A stretch of DNA of 63,607 nt, taken from contig JAAFIF010000054.1 of the NCBI GenBank assembly GCA_013298625.1, positions 1 through 63,607 on the forward strand, in the 5' to 3' direction. Shown here piece by piece: positions 1 through 8,606 of this stretch. Below the pieces are notes generated by a model. That model was given only the letters and a program-made list of their open reading frames with translations, did no database searches and was not told the origin of the DNA. Position 1 is the stretch's first letter; every line of letters starts with the position of its first letter. The position numbers were made by a program, and so were the translations under genes. Source of the stretch: Myxococcales bacterium. GTDB taxonomy: Bacteria; Myxococcota_A; Polyangia; Polyangiales; Ga0077539.

Positions 1-431
1 CGCAGCCCGCGCTCGCCGCGCCCGCCGACGCTCCGCCCGCGCAGCGCCAGAGCGCGCCGCCGAGCGAGCCCTCGAAGACCGATCCCGTCCCAGAGAAATC
101 GCAGTCACTTGATTCTGCGCCCACGAAACCAAAGACCATCGCGCTGACGCTCCTCGACGGGACGACCATTCAGATCCCCGCGGGACGCAACCGCGCGCGC
201 ACGCGCCGCGCGCTCACAGGGGACAACGCGCCCAAGCCGATGGAGGCGGAGGTCGCCCCGCAGGCGCGGTCGATCTTGAAGGCGCTCGAGCTCGCCACCG
301 CGGGGCTGAGCGCCGAGGCGCGCGCGCAGCGCTGGGAGGCCGTCGTTCACGCGCTGATCACGGTGCTCGTCGCGAAGGGCACGGTCACCGAGCGAGAGAT
401 CGCCGCGGCGCTCGCGAAGATCGGGCGCTGA
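1..431 (+). CDS. C-terminal part of an unknown protein (5' truncated)
   Basis: The reading frame is open from the first bases of the window (codons in phase with position 3) and ends at TGA 429-431, so only the C-terminal ~142 residues are visible. The first ~40 residues are a Pro/Ala/Ser-rich linker. Next comes a short beta-like segment (IALTLLDGTTIQIPAGRN), and then a predicted helical tail of about 60 residues that ends AALAKIGR. The first in-frame ATG (position 240) lies inside this segment and is unlikely to be the true start. The gene converges on polA, with only 12 bases between the stops. I do not recognise the family; the linker suggests a tethered small domain, but no function can be assigned. 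Confidence 0.6.
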   Translation, partial: QPALAAPADAPPAQRQSAPPSEPSKTDPVPEKSQSLDSAPTKPKTIALTLLDGTTIQIPAGRNRARTRRALTGDNAPKPMEAEVAPQARSILKALELATAGLSAEARAQRWEAVVHALITVLVAKGTVTEREIAAALAKIGR

Positions 432-443
432 CCGGCCGAGCGC

Positions 444-3245
444 TCAGTGCGCTTCGCCCCACGTCCGCCCTCGCCCGCACTCGACCACGAGCGGAACGTC
501 GAGCTTCACCGCCCCCTCCATCGTGCTCTTCACCAGGGGCTCGAGCTCGGCGAGCTCGCTCTCGGGCGCTTCGAACACGAGCTCGTCGTGCACGGTCAGG
601 ATCATCCGAGCCGCGAGCTTCTTCTCTTCGAGCGCGCGCTGAATGTTGATCATCGCGACCTTCATGATGTCCGCGGACGTGCCTTGGATGGGCGTGTTCT
701 TGGCCATGCGCTCGGCCTGCGCGCGGAGGCCGCGGTTCTCGCTCGAAATCGTGGGCAGAAACCGCCGTCGACCGAGGATGGTGCGCACGCCTTCGCCCGC
801 GCGCGCCTGCTCGACGAGCTTGTCGAGGTACTGCGTCAGGCCCTTGAACGTGCGGAAGTACGCGTCGATGAAGCGCGACGCTTCGTCCTTCGAGATGCCG
901 AGCTGCCGCGCGAGGGCGTTGTCGCCCTGCCCGTAGATCACCGCGAAATTCACGGTCTTCGCGCGCGTCCGTTGGTCGCGGGTGATCTCGCTCGCGGGCA
1001 CCTTGAAGATCTCGACCGCCGTGCGCGTGTGCACGTCCTCGCCCTTGCTGAACGCGTCGACGAGGATGGGGTCCTTGGACAAGTGCGCGAGCACGCGCAG
1101 CTCGATCTGCGAGTAGTCCGCGGCGAAGAGCTTCCACCCCGGGGGCGCGATGAAGGCTTCGCGAATGCGACGGCCGAGCTCGGTGCGAATGGGGATGTTC
1201 TGCAGGTTGGGGTTGTTCGAGCTGAGTCGCCCCGTCGCCGCCACCGCCTGGTTGTAGCTGGTGTGAATGCGGCCCGTGGCGGGGTTGACCAGCGCGGGCA
1301 GCGCCGCGAGGTACGTCCCTTCGAGCTTGGCGAGCTGGCGGTGCTCGATGATCTTCAAGGGCAGCGGGTGCTCGTCGGCGAGCTCTTCGAGCACTTCGGC
1401 GTCGGTCGAGCGCGAGGTCTTGGTGCGCTTGATGACCCTGAGCTTCAGCTCGTCGAAGAGGATGGTCTCGAGCTGGCGCGGGGAGTTCACGTTGAACTCC
1501 TTGCCTGCGATGGCGATGAGCTCTTTCTCGAGGGCGCTCATCTGCGTGAGCACCTCGGCGCGCAGCTTTTCGAGAAAGGGGACGTCGATCATGACGCCGC
1601 GCTCTTCCATCTTGGCGAGCACGAGCGAGAGGGGGATCTCGACGTCGTCCATCAGCGCGCGCAGGTCGTTTTCGTCGAGCCTGGGGCCGAGCTTGTTGGC
1701 CAGGATGCGCGCGATGTCCGCGTCCTCGGCGGCGTAGGTCGTCGCGCTCGCGATGTCGACCTGCTCGAACGTGAGCTGATGCCCGCGCGACTTCTTCGTG
1801 ACCGTGTCGTACGAGATCATCTTGTACCCGAGCTCGCCGAGCGCGACCTCGTCGAGCTTGTGCGAGTGGCGCTCGGGGTCGATGAGGTAGCTAGCGATCA
1901 TCGAGTCGAACGAGTAGCCCGCGACCGGCATCTCTGCGCGGCGCAGCACGATGTCGTCGTACTTGATATGGTGTCCACATTTCTTGACGGCCGGATCCGC
2001 CAAGAGCGGCCCGAGCCTGCGCGCGAGCATCTCCCGGGGAATCTGCGGCGGATCGCCGATCACCCTGTGCCCGATGGGGATGTAGACGCCCTCGTCGTCG
2101 CTCCACGAGAGCGAGACGCCGACGAGCTCTGCGCGCGCGGGTTCGATCGACGTGGTCTCGGTGTCGAGGCCGACGAAGCCGACCTCGCGGCACTTCGCGA
2201 CGACCTCGTCGAGCTCGGCCACGGTGAGCACGGCCCGATAGCGCTTGGTCGAGGCGTCGCGCGGCGGGCTCTTGCTCACGCCTGCCGCTGGCTCGCTCGA
2301 CGCGGCGTCGCCCTTCGCGGAGGCAGCTGCGACGGTCTCGCCGCGGGCGATCTTGGCCTCGCGCTCGGCGGACTCGAACTGGTCGAGCAGGCGGCCGAAC
2401 TCGAGGTCCGTGTACAGCTTGCGGATCTGATCGGCGTCCCAGCCGCCGTAGACGAGCTTGTCGAGGTCGAGCTCGACCGAGATCTCTCCGCGCAGCTCGA
2501 CGAGGCGGTACGAGAGGCGCGCGATCTCGGCCTCTTTTTGCAGGTTTTCTTTGAGCTTTCCCTTCATGGTCGAGGCCGCGGCGAGCACGGCTTCGAGGCT
2601 GCCGTGCTCTGTGACGAGCTTGGCCGCGGTCTTCTCGCCGACCCCCGAGACGCCCGGAACGTTGTCCGACGTGTCCCCCATCAGCGCGAGCAGATCCGCT
2701 ACGCGCTCTGGCGCGACGCCCCACTTCTCTTTCACTTCAGCGCGGCCGTACACGACGTTGCGCATCGCGTCCCACTGCAGCACATCGTCGTCGACGAGCT
2801 GCATCAGGTCCTTGTCCGCCGAGCAGATCACCGTCACGAGCCCGTGCTTCTTCGCCTCGCGCACGGCGGCCGCGATCAAGTCGTCCGCTTCGAAGCCCTC
2901 GCGCTGCAACACTGGGATCGCCCACGCCTCGACCAGCTCTCTGCACCGGTGCACCTGCGGCAGAAGATCCGCGGGAGGCGGCGGGCGCGTCGCCTTGTAC
3001 TCGCTGTACAGCTCGTTGCGAAACGAGACGTCCCGCGCCGAGTCCATCGCGACGGCCAGGTACTTCGGGCGCTGCTCGCGTACGAGCCGCATGAGCATGT
3101 TCGCGACGCCCATCACGGCGTGCGTCACCTCGCCCTTCGAGTTCGAGAGCGGACGCAGCCCGTGATACGCGCGGTAGACGTACCCCGAGAGGTCGAGGAG
3201 ATAGAGAACCTTCGGATCACCGATGGGAGGTAGCGATGCGACCAT
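444..3245 (-). CDS. polA: DNA polymerase I
   Basis: A full-length family A polymerase of 933 residues, used in Okazaki-fragment processing and gap repair. Residues 1 to ~300 are the 5'-3' exonuclease (the start reads YLLDLSGYVYRAYHGL, and SADKDLMQL and GDTSDNVPGV follow). A 3'-5' exonuclease domain keeps DTETT (D361, E363), so proofreading residues are present. The polymerase domain has motif A DYSQIELRVL (D710), the O helix RAKTVNFAVIYG, and motif C VHDELVFE (D887). A low-complexity linker at ~305-335 separates the first two domains. It lies 88 bases downstream of hemW on the same strand and may be cotranscribed. The long antisense frame opposite it is a GC-rich shadow. Confidence 0.97.
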   Translation of the reverse strand: MVASLPPIGDPKVLYLLDLSGYVYRAYHGLRPLSNSKGEVTHAVMGVANMLMRLVREQRPKYLAVAMDSARDVSFRNELYSEYKATRPPPPADLLPQVHRCRELVEAWAIPVLQREGFEADDLIAAAVREAKKHGLVTVICSADKDLMQLVDDDVLQWDAMRNVVYGRAEVKEKWGVAPERVADLLALMGDTSDNVPGVSGVGEKTAAKLVTEHGSLEAVLAAASTMKGKLKENLQKEAEIARLSYRLVELRGEISVELDLDKLVYGGWDADQIRKLYTDLEFGRLLDQFESAEREAKIARGETVAAASAKGDAASSEPAAGVSKSPPRDASTKRYRAVLTVAELDEVVAKCREVGFVGLDTETTSIEPARAELVGVSLSWSDDEGVYIPIGHRVIGDPPQIPREMLARRLGPLLADPAVKKCGHHIKYDDIVLRRAEMPVAGYSFDSMIASYLIDPERHSHKLDEVALGELGYKMISYDTVTKKSRGHQLTFEQVDIASATTYAAEDADIARILANKLGPRLDENDLRALMDDVEIPLSLVLAKMEERGVMIDVPFLEKLRAEVLTQMSALEKELIAIAGKEFNVNSPRQLETILFDELKLRVIKRTKTSRSTDAEVLEELADEHPLPLKIIEHRQLAKLEGTYLAALPALVNPATGRIHTSYNQAVAATGRLSSNNPNLQNIPIRTELGRRIREAFIAPPGWKLFAADYSQIELRVLAHLSKDPILVDAFSKGEDVHTRTAVEIFKVPASEITRDQRTRAKTVNFAVIYGQGDNALARQLGISKDEASRFIDAYFRTFKGLTQYLDKLVEQARAGEGVRTILGRRRFLPTISSENRGLRAQAERMAKNTPIQGTSADIMKVAMINIQRALEEKKLAARMILTVHDELVFEAPESELAELEPLVKSTMEGAVKLDVPLVVECGRGRTWGEAH

Positions 3246-3333
3246 GGCGATCGCTGCATAGCATCGCGCCGCGCGACGCCCTTACTTCGCGGCAAGAGGT
3301 GACATCACGCAGGACATTGCTTGTCACTCTCGC

Positions 3334-4491
3334 TCAGAACAGCGACGAGACGATGTCGTCGGCGACGAGCCATTTGTCCCTCGCGACGCGCAGGCGCTCA
3401 CCGTCGTCCGTGAGCCAACCGCGCGAGACGGCCTTGTCGATCGCGCGCTCGCGACCGAGCCGGGGATCGACGCCGAGCCGCTCGCCGAGCGCGCGAAGAT
3501 CCACGCCGTCGCTCGTGCGCAGGCCGAGCATCAAGCCCTCGCGCACGCGGTCTTCGAGCGAGAGCGCTTCGGTCTCTTCGTCCGGAAGCGCTCCGCGCGC
3601 AGCGGCGTCGAGGTACCGCGCGACGCCGTCGCGGGTGGTGTAGTGGTTCTTGTAGCGGACGACCTGCGCGCCGCGGGGCGTGCAGCCGACGGCGCCCGCG
3701 CCGAGGCCGAGGTAGTGCTCTCCGCGCCAGTACGCTTCGTTGTGTTGGCCGCGCTCGCCGGGGCTCGCGTAGTTGGAGACCTCGTAGTGCTCCATGCCCA
3801 GCGAATCAGCGCAGCGATCGACGGCTTCGAAGAGCAGCGCGACCTCGTCGTCGACGAGCCTGGGAAGCCGCCCTTTCTTCGCGAGCTCGCCGAAGCGCGT
3901 CGCGGGCTCGATGGTGAGCGCGTACGCAGAGAAGTGCCGCGCCCCGAGGTCGAAGAGCGCGCGCGCGTCCTCGACGAGCTCGTCTGCGGTCTGCTCGGGC
4001 ATGCCGAACATGAGGTCGGCTGTCACGCGAAGACCTGCGATTTGCGCGGCAGATCGCACTGCCACCCGGGCTTGCTCATCGTCGTGGAGCCGCCCGAGGT
4101 AGCGCAGGTGCTTCGGGCGCAGGGACTGAACGCCAATCGACACGCGGGTCACGCCGGCGTCGCGCAGGGCGCGGGCTTTGTGTTCGTCGAGCGACGTGGG
4201 GTTGCACTCGACCGTGACCTCCCGCGCGGGCGCGCCGCCAAAAGCCCGCTCGATCGCGCGGAGCGCGCGCGCGAGGGCCGGGGTGGACCAGAGGCTGGGC
4301 GTTCCGCCGCCGAAGAAGATGGTGTCGAGCGAGGAGGGAGACAGAGAGGGCGCCCGCGCCTCGAGCTCGTGAATCACCGCGTCCGCGTACGCTTCATGCG
4401 GGATATCCCTTGGATTCACCGCGTCCGTCGCGAAGTCGCAGTACGGACAACGTTGAAGACACCACGGGACGTGAACGTATACAGCGGCCAA
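3334..4491 (-). CDS. hemW: Radical SAM haem chaperone HemW (HemN-like)
   Basis: About 385 residues, the usual HemW length. The N-terminus reads AAVYVHVPWCLQRCPYCDF, giving the CxxxCxxC [4Fe-4S]/SAM cluster at about C11, C15 and C18. The glycine motif FFGGGTPSLW and the C-terminal GQHNEAYW...YLGLGAGAVG, both typical of HemW, follow. It lacks features of true coproporphyrinogen oxidase HemN, so a haem-insertion chaperone is the better call. The start is unsure: no ATG lies near the conserved N-terminus. TTG at 4491 gives the family-like MAAVYVHVPW, and TTG at 4530 is the alternative. A longer frame reaching 4962 runs into the divergent gene at 4574 and is rejected. Confidence 0.9.
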   Translation of the reverse strand: MAAVYVHVPWCLQRCPYCDFATDAVNPRDIPHEAYADAVIHELEARAPSLSPSSLDTIFFGGGTPSLWSTPALARALRAIERAFGGAPAREVTVECNPTSLDEHKARALRDAGVTRVSIGVQSLRPKHLRYLGRLHDDEQARVAVRSAAQIAGLRVTADLMFGMPEQTADELVEDARALFDLGARHFSAYALTIEPATRFGELAKKGRLPRLVDDEVALLFEAVDRCADSLGMEHYEVSNYASPGERGQHNEAYWRGEHYLGLGAGAVGCTPRGAQVVRYKNHYTTRDGVARYLDAAARGALPDEETEALSLEDRVREGLMLGLRTSDGVDLRALGERLGVDPRLGRERAIDKAVSRGWLTDDGERLRVARDKWLVADDIVSSLF

Positions 4492-4573
4492 GGCGACGGT
4501 GTGTGTGGACCAGCATTCACCGTGACGCAACCCTTCGCCGTTGCGTACCCTCCCCCCCGCTCTCTGTGCCCCG

Positions 4574-6172
4574 ATGATCCGTTGGCTACTGTTCGAAGCG
4601 CTGCGCATGATCGTGACGTTGCTCGTCGTGAGCATCGTGACGTTCGCCGCGCTCGACAGCACTGGGCAGCACGACTGGTACGGGACGCTCGCGCCGGGGC
4701 GCACCTTCGGTCTGAGCGCTGAAGAATCCCTGGCCCGACAGTCGGCGCGCTTCATCGCGAGCGCGCAAGACGACGCCACGACGCGCACGCAGCGCGACAT
4801 CGCGCTCCTCGCGAGCCCCGCGTCCGCGCGAGCGGCCCGCGATCGGCTGCTCTCTCGCGGAACCGTGGTGATCCCGACGGCGCTGACCAACATCGATCGG
4901 CTGCCACCCGCAGTGCAACGCGAGACGTACGAGATCCTCTCGCTGATCTCGCCGACGCTCACGGGGGGCGACGCCGCGCCGCGCGCGCCCGTGCAAGCCC
5001 GCCCTTGGTGGGACAGCTTTCGCGTCCTTCACGAGATCGACCTGCGCGACGCCTACGCGCGACGCCACGTGCAACGATTGGTCGATCACGAGAGCCCCAA
5101 CGCGCGAGAGCAGCTCGCTCGGCTCGGGACGCTCGCGCTGCCCGCGCTCTTCGAGGCGCTCGACGCAGAGCTCGACACGGGCTCTGCGCGCAGGCTCTGC
5201 AACCTCGCGAGCGACCTGACGCACACCGAGCACCGCATCAGCGCGACGGCGAGCGCCGAGCAGACGCGCGCCGTCGTCGAGGGGTGGCGGTCGTGGTGGT
5301 TCGTGCATCGGCTCGACTACGTTCGCATGGGAGAAACCCAGCGATCCATCGCGCGGGTGTCTGGGGCGCGCTACGGGCTGTGGCTCGCGCGCGCGTTCGA
5401 CGGCCGCACAGGACCGGCGAAGGACACCGGGCGCAGCGTGCTCGCAGAGCTGCGCGAGCGACTGCCGCGAAGCACGGTGATCGCAGGCCTCGGCGGGCTC
5501 GTCGCGGTCGCGCTGGTGGTCGCGTTCGGCGGCGGAGAAGCGCTGCGTCGCCGGCCGTTCGGGACCAAGATCGTCGACCTCGTGGCGGCGCTCTTCCCAG
5601 GGTTGATCGCGTTTGCGCTGGGGTTCGTCGCGCTCTGCTCGGTGTGCGCGGGGCGCGGATCCACCGTGGACTTTTTGCGCGCGGTGCTGCGCGAGTGGCC
5701 GTCGCTGCTCGCGGGCGTCGCGCTGCTGACGGCGCCAACCGTGCTCTTTCTGCGACGCGACAAGGCGAGGCTCGTGCTGCACGCGGTGCGCTCGGAGGCA
5801 GACTCTTGGGCGAGCGAGAGCAAGACCCCGAAGCCCGCGCAGCTCGTGCGGCACGGCGCGCGGGTCGGCGTGGCGTCGCTGCTCGCGCCCGCGGCGCTCA
5901 ACGCGCTGGTGATCCTCGCGCTCACGCTGCTCGTCGAGCCCGTCGCCCGCGTGCGCGGGATGGGCGATCTCACGCTGCGGGCGATCGCTCACTACGACGG
6001 CGTGTGGCTGCAGTTCGCGCTGCTCTCGGTGGTTCCTGTCGCCGTGGGGACGCGCTGGGCGCGCACGGCGCTCTTGTGGGCGCTCGGCGGCAAGCGCGCG
6101 GTGCTCAACGCCGAGGACGCGAAGCGAACAGAGCCCCAACCGCCGGTCGAACGCGATACAGTCGCCGTGTGA
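4574..6172 (+). CDS. Diverged DppB-type ABC transporter permease-like protein
   Basis: A membrane protein of 532 residues. The N-terminus (MIRWLLFEALRMIVTLLVVSI) resembles the first helix of oligopeptide permeases. The stretch DTGRSVLAELRERLP near residue 295 matches the DppB pattern 'D-G-S-V---L--RLP' that precedes the permease core, and helices follow. The segment ending RGMGDLTLRAIAHYDG matches the 'PGLG-L---A---D' signature. The usual coupling loop (EAA-like) is poorly kept, and a ~250-residue soluble insertion separates helix 1 from the core. No ATPase, partner permease or binding protein is adjacent. Transport competence is doubtful; it may be a repurposed relative. ATG 4574 is preferred over TTG 4541. 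The next gene's GTG overlaps its stop. Confidence 0.6.
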   Translation: MIRWLLFEALRMIVTLLVVSIVTFAALDSTGQHDWYGTLAPGRTFGLSAEESLARQSARFIASAQDDATTRTQRDIALLASPASARAARDRLLSRGTVVIPTALTNIDRLPPAVQRETYEILSLISPTLTGGDAAPRAPVQARPWWDSFRVLHEIDLRDAYARRHVQRLVDHESPNAREQLARLGTLALPALFEALDAELDTGSARRLCNLASDLTHTEHRISATASAEQTRAVVEGWRSWWFVHRLDYVRMGETQRSIARVSGARYGLWLARAFDGRTGPAKDTGRSVLAELRERLPRSTVIAGLGGLVAVALVVAFGGGEALRRRPFGTKIVDLVAALFPGLIAFALGFVALCSVCAGRGSTVDFLRAVLREWPSLLAGVALLTAPTVLFLRRDKARLVLHAVRSEADSWASESKTPKPAQLVRHGARVGVASLLAPAALNALVILALTLLVEPVARVRGMGDLTLRAIAHYDGVWLQFALLSVVPVAVGTRWARTALLWALGGKRAVLNAEDAKRTEPQPPVERDTVAV

Positions 6173-8538
6173 ATCTGCGGCAAGTTGTGGCTCTGGGCTC
6201 GAGCTGCGCGATGGTGCTCTCGCTCGTCGCGTGCTCGTCGGACAACCCCGTCCCCGTCGACGGCGGAGGCGACGCGCGCGGTGACGGAGGGTCGTCGATG
6301 GACGCCAGCTCCGACGCGAACACCGGCGATGCGCGCGCGAGCGACGCGGGAGCGATCGACGTCGAGGCCAGCGTGCCAGACCTCGGCCCGTGCGAGGACG
6401 GAGGGGCGTGCGCCAACGACTCGCGGTGCGTCGGCGGACGGTGCGTCCCGTGGACGCGCGGCGAGTTCGACAACACGTGCACGCGCACGATTTCGCCGGG
6501 CCCGCTGCGGCCGACGCTGCAGTGTTCGTGGAGCGGGCCGACGGACATCGACATGGACCTCGCGCCGATGTTTCGCAACGTCCTGCACACGCCGCTCGTG
6601 GCGAGCTTGGGCATTCGCATCGACGCGGACTCGCCGCCGAGGCCGTCGATCATCTTCATCGCGGACAACGGGTACACCGAGCGACAGATGGGCCGCCGAT
6701 GCAACGGCGTCGGCGTGCTGCGCGTGATCGACGGCGCGACGTGCCGAGATCAAGCAGCGGCGTTCGGCGCCGACGACAGGCTCAACTCTCCCGTGACGCC
6801 AGCGGTCGGAGACATCGACGGCGACGGGACGCCCGAGGTGGTCGCCGCGCTCACGGCCGGGGGAATCGCAGCGTTTCGCTACGACCCTGCGACGCGCTCG
6901 ATGCGCCGCGTGTGGCGCAGCCGCAACGCGGCGGGCGAGCCCGACACGAACAGCGGCGACATCTGCACCTGGGGATCGATCGCGCTGCACGACCTCAACG
7001 ACGACGGGCGCAGCGAGATCCTCTTCGAGGGCACTGTGTACGACCACACGGGGCTCGCGCTCTCGCGCATCCCGGACTGGCAGAACTATCTGAGCACGAG
7101 CACGATGCCGGTGATCGCCGACGTCGACAACGACGACGAGCCCGAGCTCGTGACCGCGTCGGGCACGTACCGTTGGGACCTGGCGACGCGCGCGTTCGTT
7201 CGCGAGACGTACTGGGCGGGGCCGGGGACGCCGTCGGGCGGATACGTCGGCGTGGCGGATTTCGGCAATTTCGCCGGCGCGGCGGGAGACGCACCGGGCC
7301 GCCCCGAGGTCGCTGTCGTCGCGCTCACCGGCGGGCAGACCGTGGTGCGCTTGCAGACGATCGCGGGCGCGGTCGTGCGAGAGATCTCGCCGCCGCCAGG
7401 GACGATTCACCCGATGACGGGGATGCCGCGCTTGCAAGTGGGCGGGCCTCCGACGATCGCGGACTTCGACGGCGACGGGCGCCCCGACGTGGGTTCGGCG
7501 TTCGCGTCGCACTATGCGGTGTTTTCGTTCGCCACGGCGACGCCGCGAATGTTGTGGGCTCAGCGCTCGCAGGACGAGTCGAGCTCGCGCACGGGCTCGA
7601 GCGTGTTCGACTTCAACGGCGACGGGCGCGCGGAGGTCGTCTACTCGGACGAGTGCTTCACGCGCGTGTACGACGGACGCTCGGGCACCGTGGTGTTTTC
7701 GCAGCCGCGGTTCTCTTCGACGTGGACCGAGAACGACGTCGTCGCGGACGTCGACGGAGACGCGTCTGCTGAGATCGTCTCGTCGTCGAGCGGGCCGTGC
7801 AGGACCGACACGTACTGCCCGGATTTCGACCCGATCTTCACGGCGCTCCGCTGCGATCGCGCCGGCGATTGCCCAGGCGGAACGTGCGTCGAAGGCTACT
7901 GCCGCTGCGAGCGAAGCGACCAGTGCGGCGACAACGCTGCGTGCACGAGCGCGCCGATGGGCGTCCCTGGCGCGGGCAACGTGTGCCGCACGATCCACCG
8001 CAACGCAGGCTGCCAGACGGGCGTCCGCGTCTACCGCGACTCGCGCGACCGATGGGTGCCCACGCGCCCAGTGTGGAACCAGCACGCCTACGCGATCACC
8101 AACGTCACCGACGACGTGCGCATCCCGCAGACGAGCTCGGTGCGGCGCAACTGGAGCGTCGCCAGCTACAACAACTTCATGCAGAACGAGTCGCGCGACC
8201 CGTCGAACATCCCCGGCGCGGACGTGACCGCGTCGCGGCTCTCGGCGAGCTGCGAGATGGCCGGCACGACGCGGCTGCGCGCGGACGTGTGCAACCGCGG
8301 GCGCGTGCTGCTCGACCGCAACATCGAGCTGATCTTTCGCCTGCGCGGCGACGGTCGCGAGCTGTGCCGACTGCGCACCACGGCGCCGATCGCGCCCGGC
8401 GTGTGCACCCCTGTCGAGTGCGTCGCGCCCATCCCCGCGCGCGGGATCTTCGAGGCGATCGTGAACCCCGATCAGACGCTGGGCGAGTGCCGCTCGGATA
8501 ACAACCTCGCGAGCGGCGAGGCGTTCTGCATCGGCTGA
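6169..8538 (+). CDS. FG-GAP/VCBS-repeat lipoprotein with Cys-rich C-terminal region
   Basis: GTG 6169 overlaps the upstream stop by four bases (GTGA) and gives 789 residues. A lipoprotein signal ends at LSLVAC, followed by an Asp/Gly/Ala-rich linker and a small Cys cluster (CEDGGACANDSRCVGGRCV). Calcium-loop repeats of FG-GAP type follow: DIDGDGTPEVV, DLNDDGRSEIL, DVDNDDEPELV, DFDGDGRPDVG, DFNGDGRAEVV, DVDGDASAEIV. These are consistent with an integrin-alpha-like beta-propeller. The C-terminus has a second Cys-rich stretch (CRCERSDQCGDNAAC) and a CARDB-like beta domain ending in SDNNLASGEAFCIG. It is probably a surface or periplasmic adhesion or binding protein; the ligand is unknown. Confidence 0.85.
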   Translation: MNLRQVVALGSSCAMVLSLVACSSDNPVPVDGGGDARGDGGSSMDASSDANTGDARASDAGAIDVEASVPDLGPCEDGGACANDSRCVGGRCVPWTRGEFDNTCTRTISPGPLRPTLQCSWSGPTDIDMDLAPMFRNVLHTPLVASLGIRIDADSPPRPSIIFIADNGYTERQMGRRCNGVGVLRVIDGATCRDQAAAFGADDRLNSPVTPAVGDIDGDGTPEVVAALTAGGIAAFRYDPATRSMRRVWRSRNAAGEPDTNSGDICTWGSIALHDLNDDGRSEILFEGTVYDHTGLALSRIPDWQNYLSTSTMPVIADVDNDDEPELVTASGTYRWDLATRAFVRETYWAGPGTPSGGYVGVADFGNFAGAAGDAPGRPEVAVVALTGGQTVVRLQTIAGAVVREISPPPGTIHPMTGMPRLQVGGPPTIADFDGDGRPDVGSAFASHYAVFSFATATPRMLWAQRSQDESSSRTGSSVFDFNGDGRAEVVYSDECFTRVYDGRSGTVVFSQPRFSSTWTENDVVADVDGDASAEIVSSSSGPCRTDTYCPDFDPIFTALRCDRAGDCPGGTCVEGYCRCERSDQCGDNAACTSAPMGVPGAGNVCRTIHRNAGCQTGVRVYRDSRDRWVPTRPVWNQHAYAITNVTDDVRIPQTSSVRRNWSVASYNNFMQNESRDPSNIPGADVTASRLSASCEMAGTTRLRADVCNRGRVLLDRNIELIFRLRGDGRELCRLRTTAPIAPGVCTPVECVAPIPARGIFEAIVNPDQTLGECRSDNNLASGEAFCIG

Positions 8539-8606
8539 GGCGCTGCAGCGCTACGGCGACCGGGTTCGTAGTCCTACCGTTGCGCTGCAGTCGCTTGGCT
8601 TGATTT

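Noticed and set aside
447..3233. 928-codon open frame opposite polA
   Set aside because: Antisense shadow of a GC-rich gene; its product is Arg/His/Val-rich with no domain, while the opposite frame is a complete PolA.
5005..6168. Long N-terminal extension of the FG-GAP lipoprotein frame
   Set aside because: The extension is Arg/Ala-rich shadow sequence of the permease gene; the lipoprotein signal starts at GTG 6169.
8539..8606. GC-rich palindrome GCGCTGCAGCGC as a terminator
   Set aside because: 12-base palindrome without a T-run; not convincing as an intrinsic terminator.
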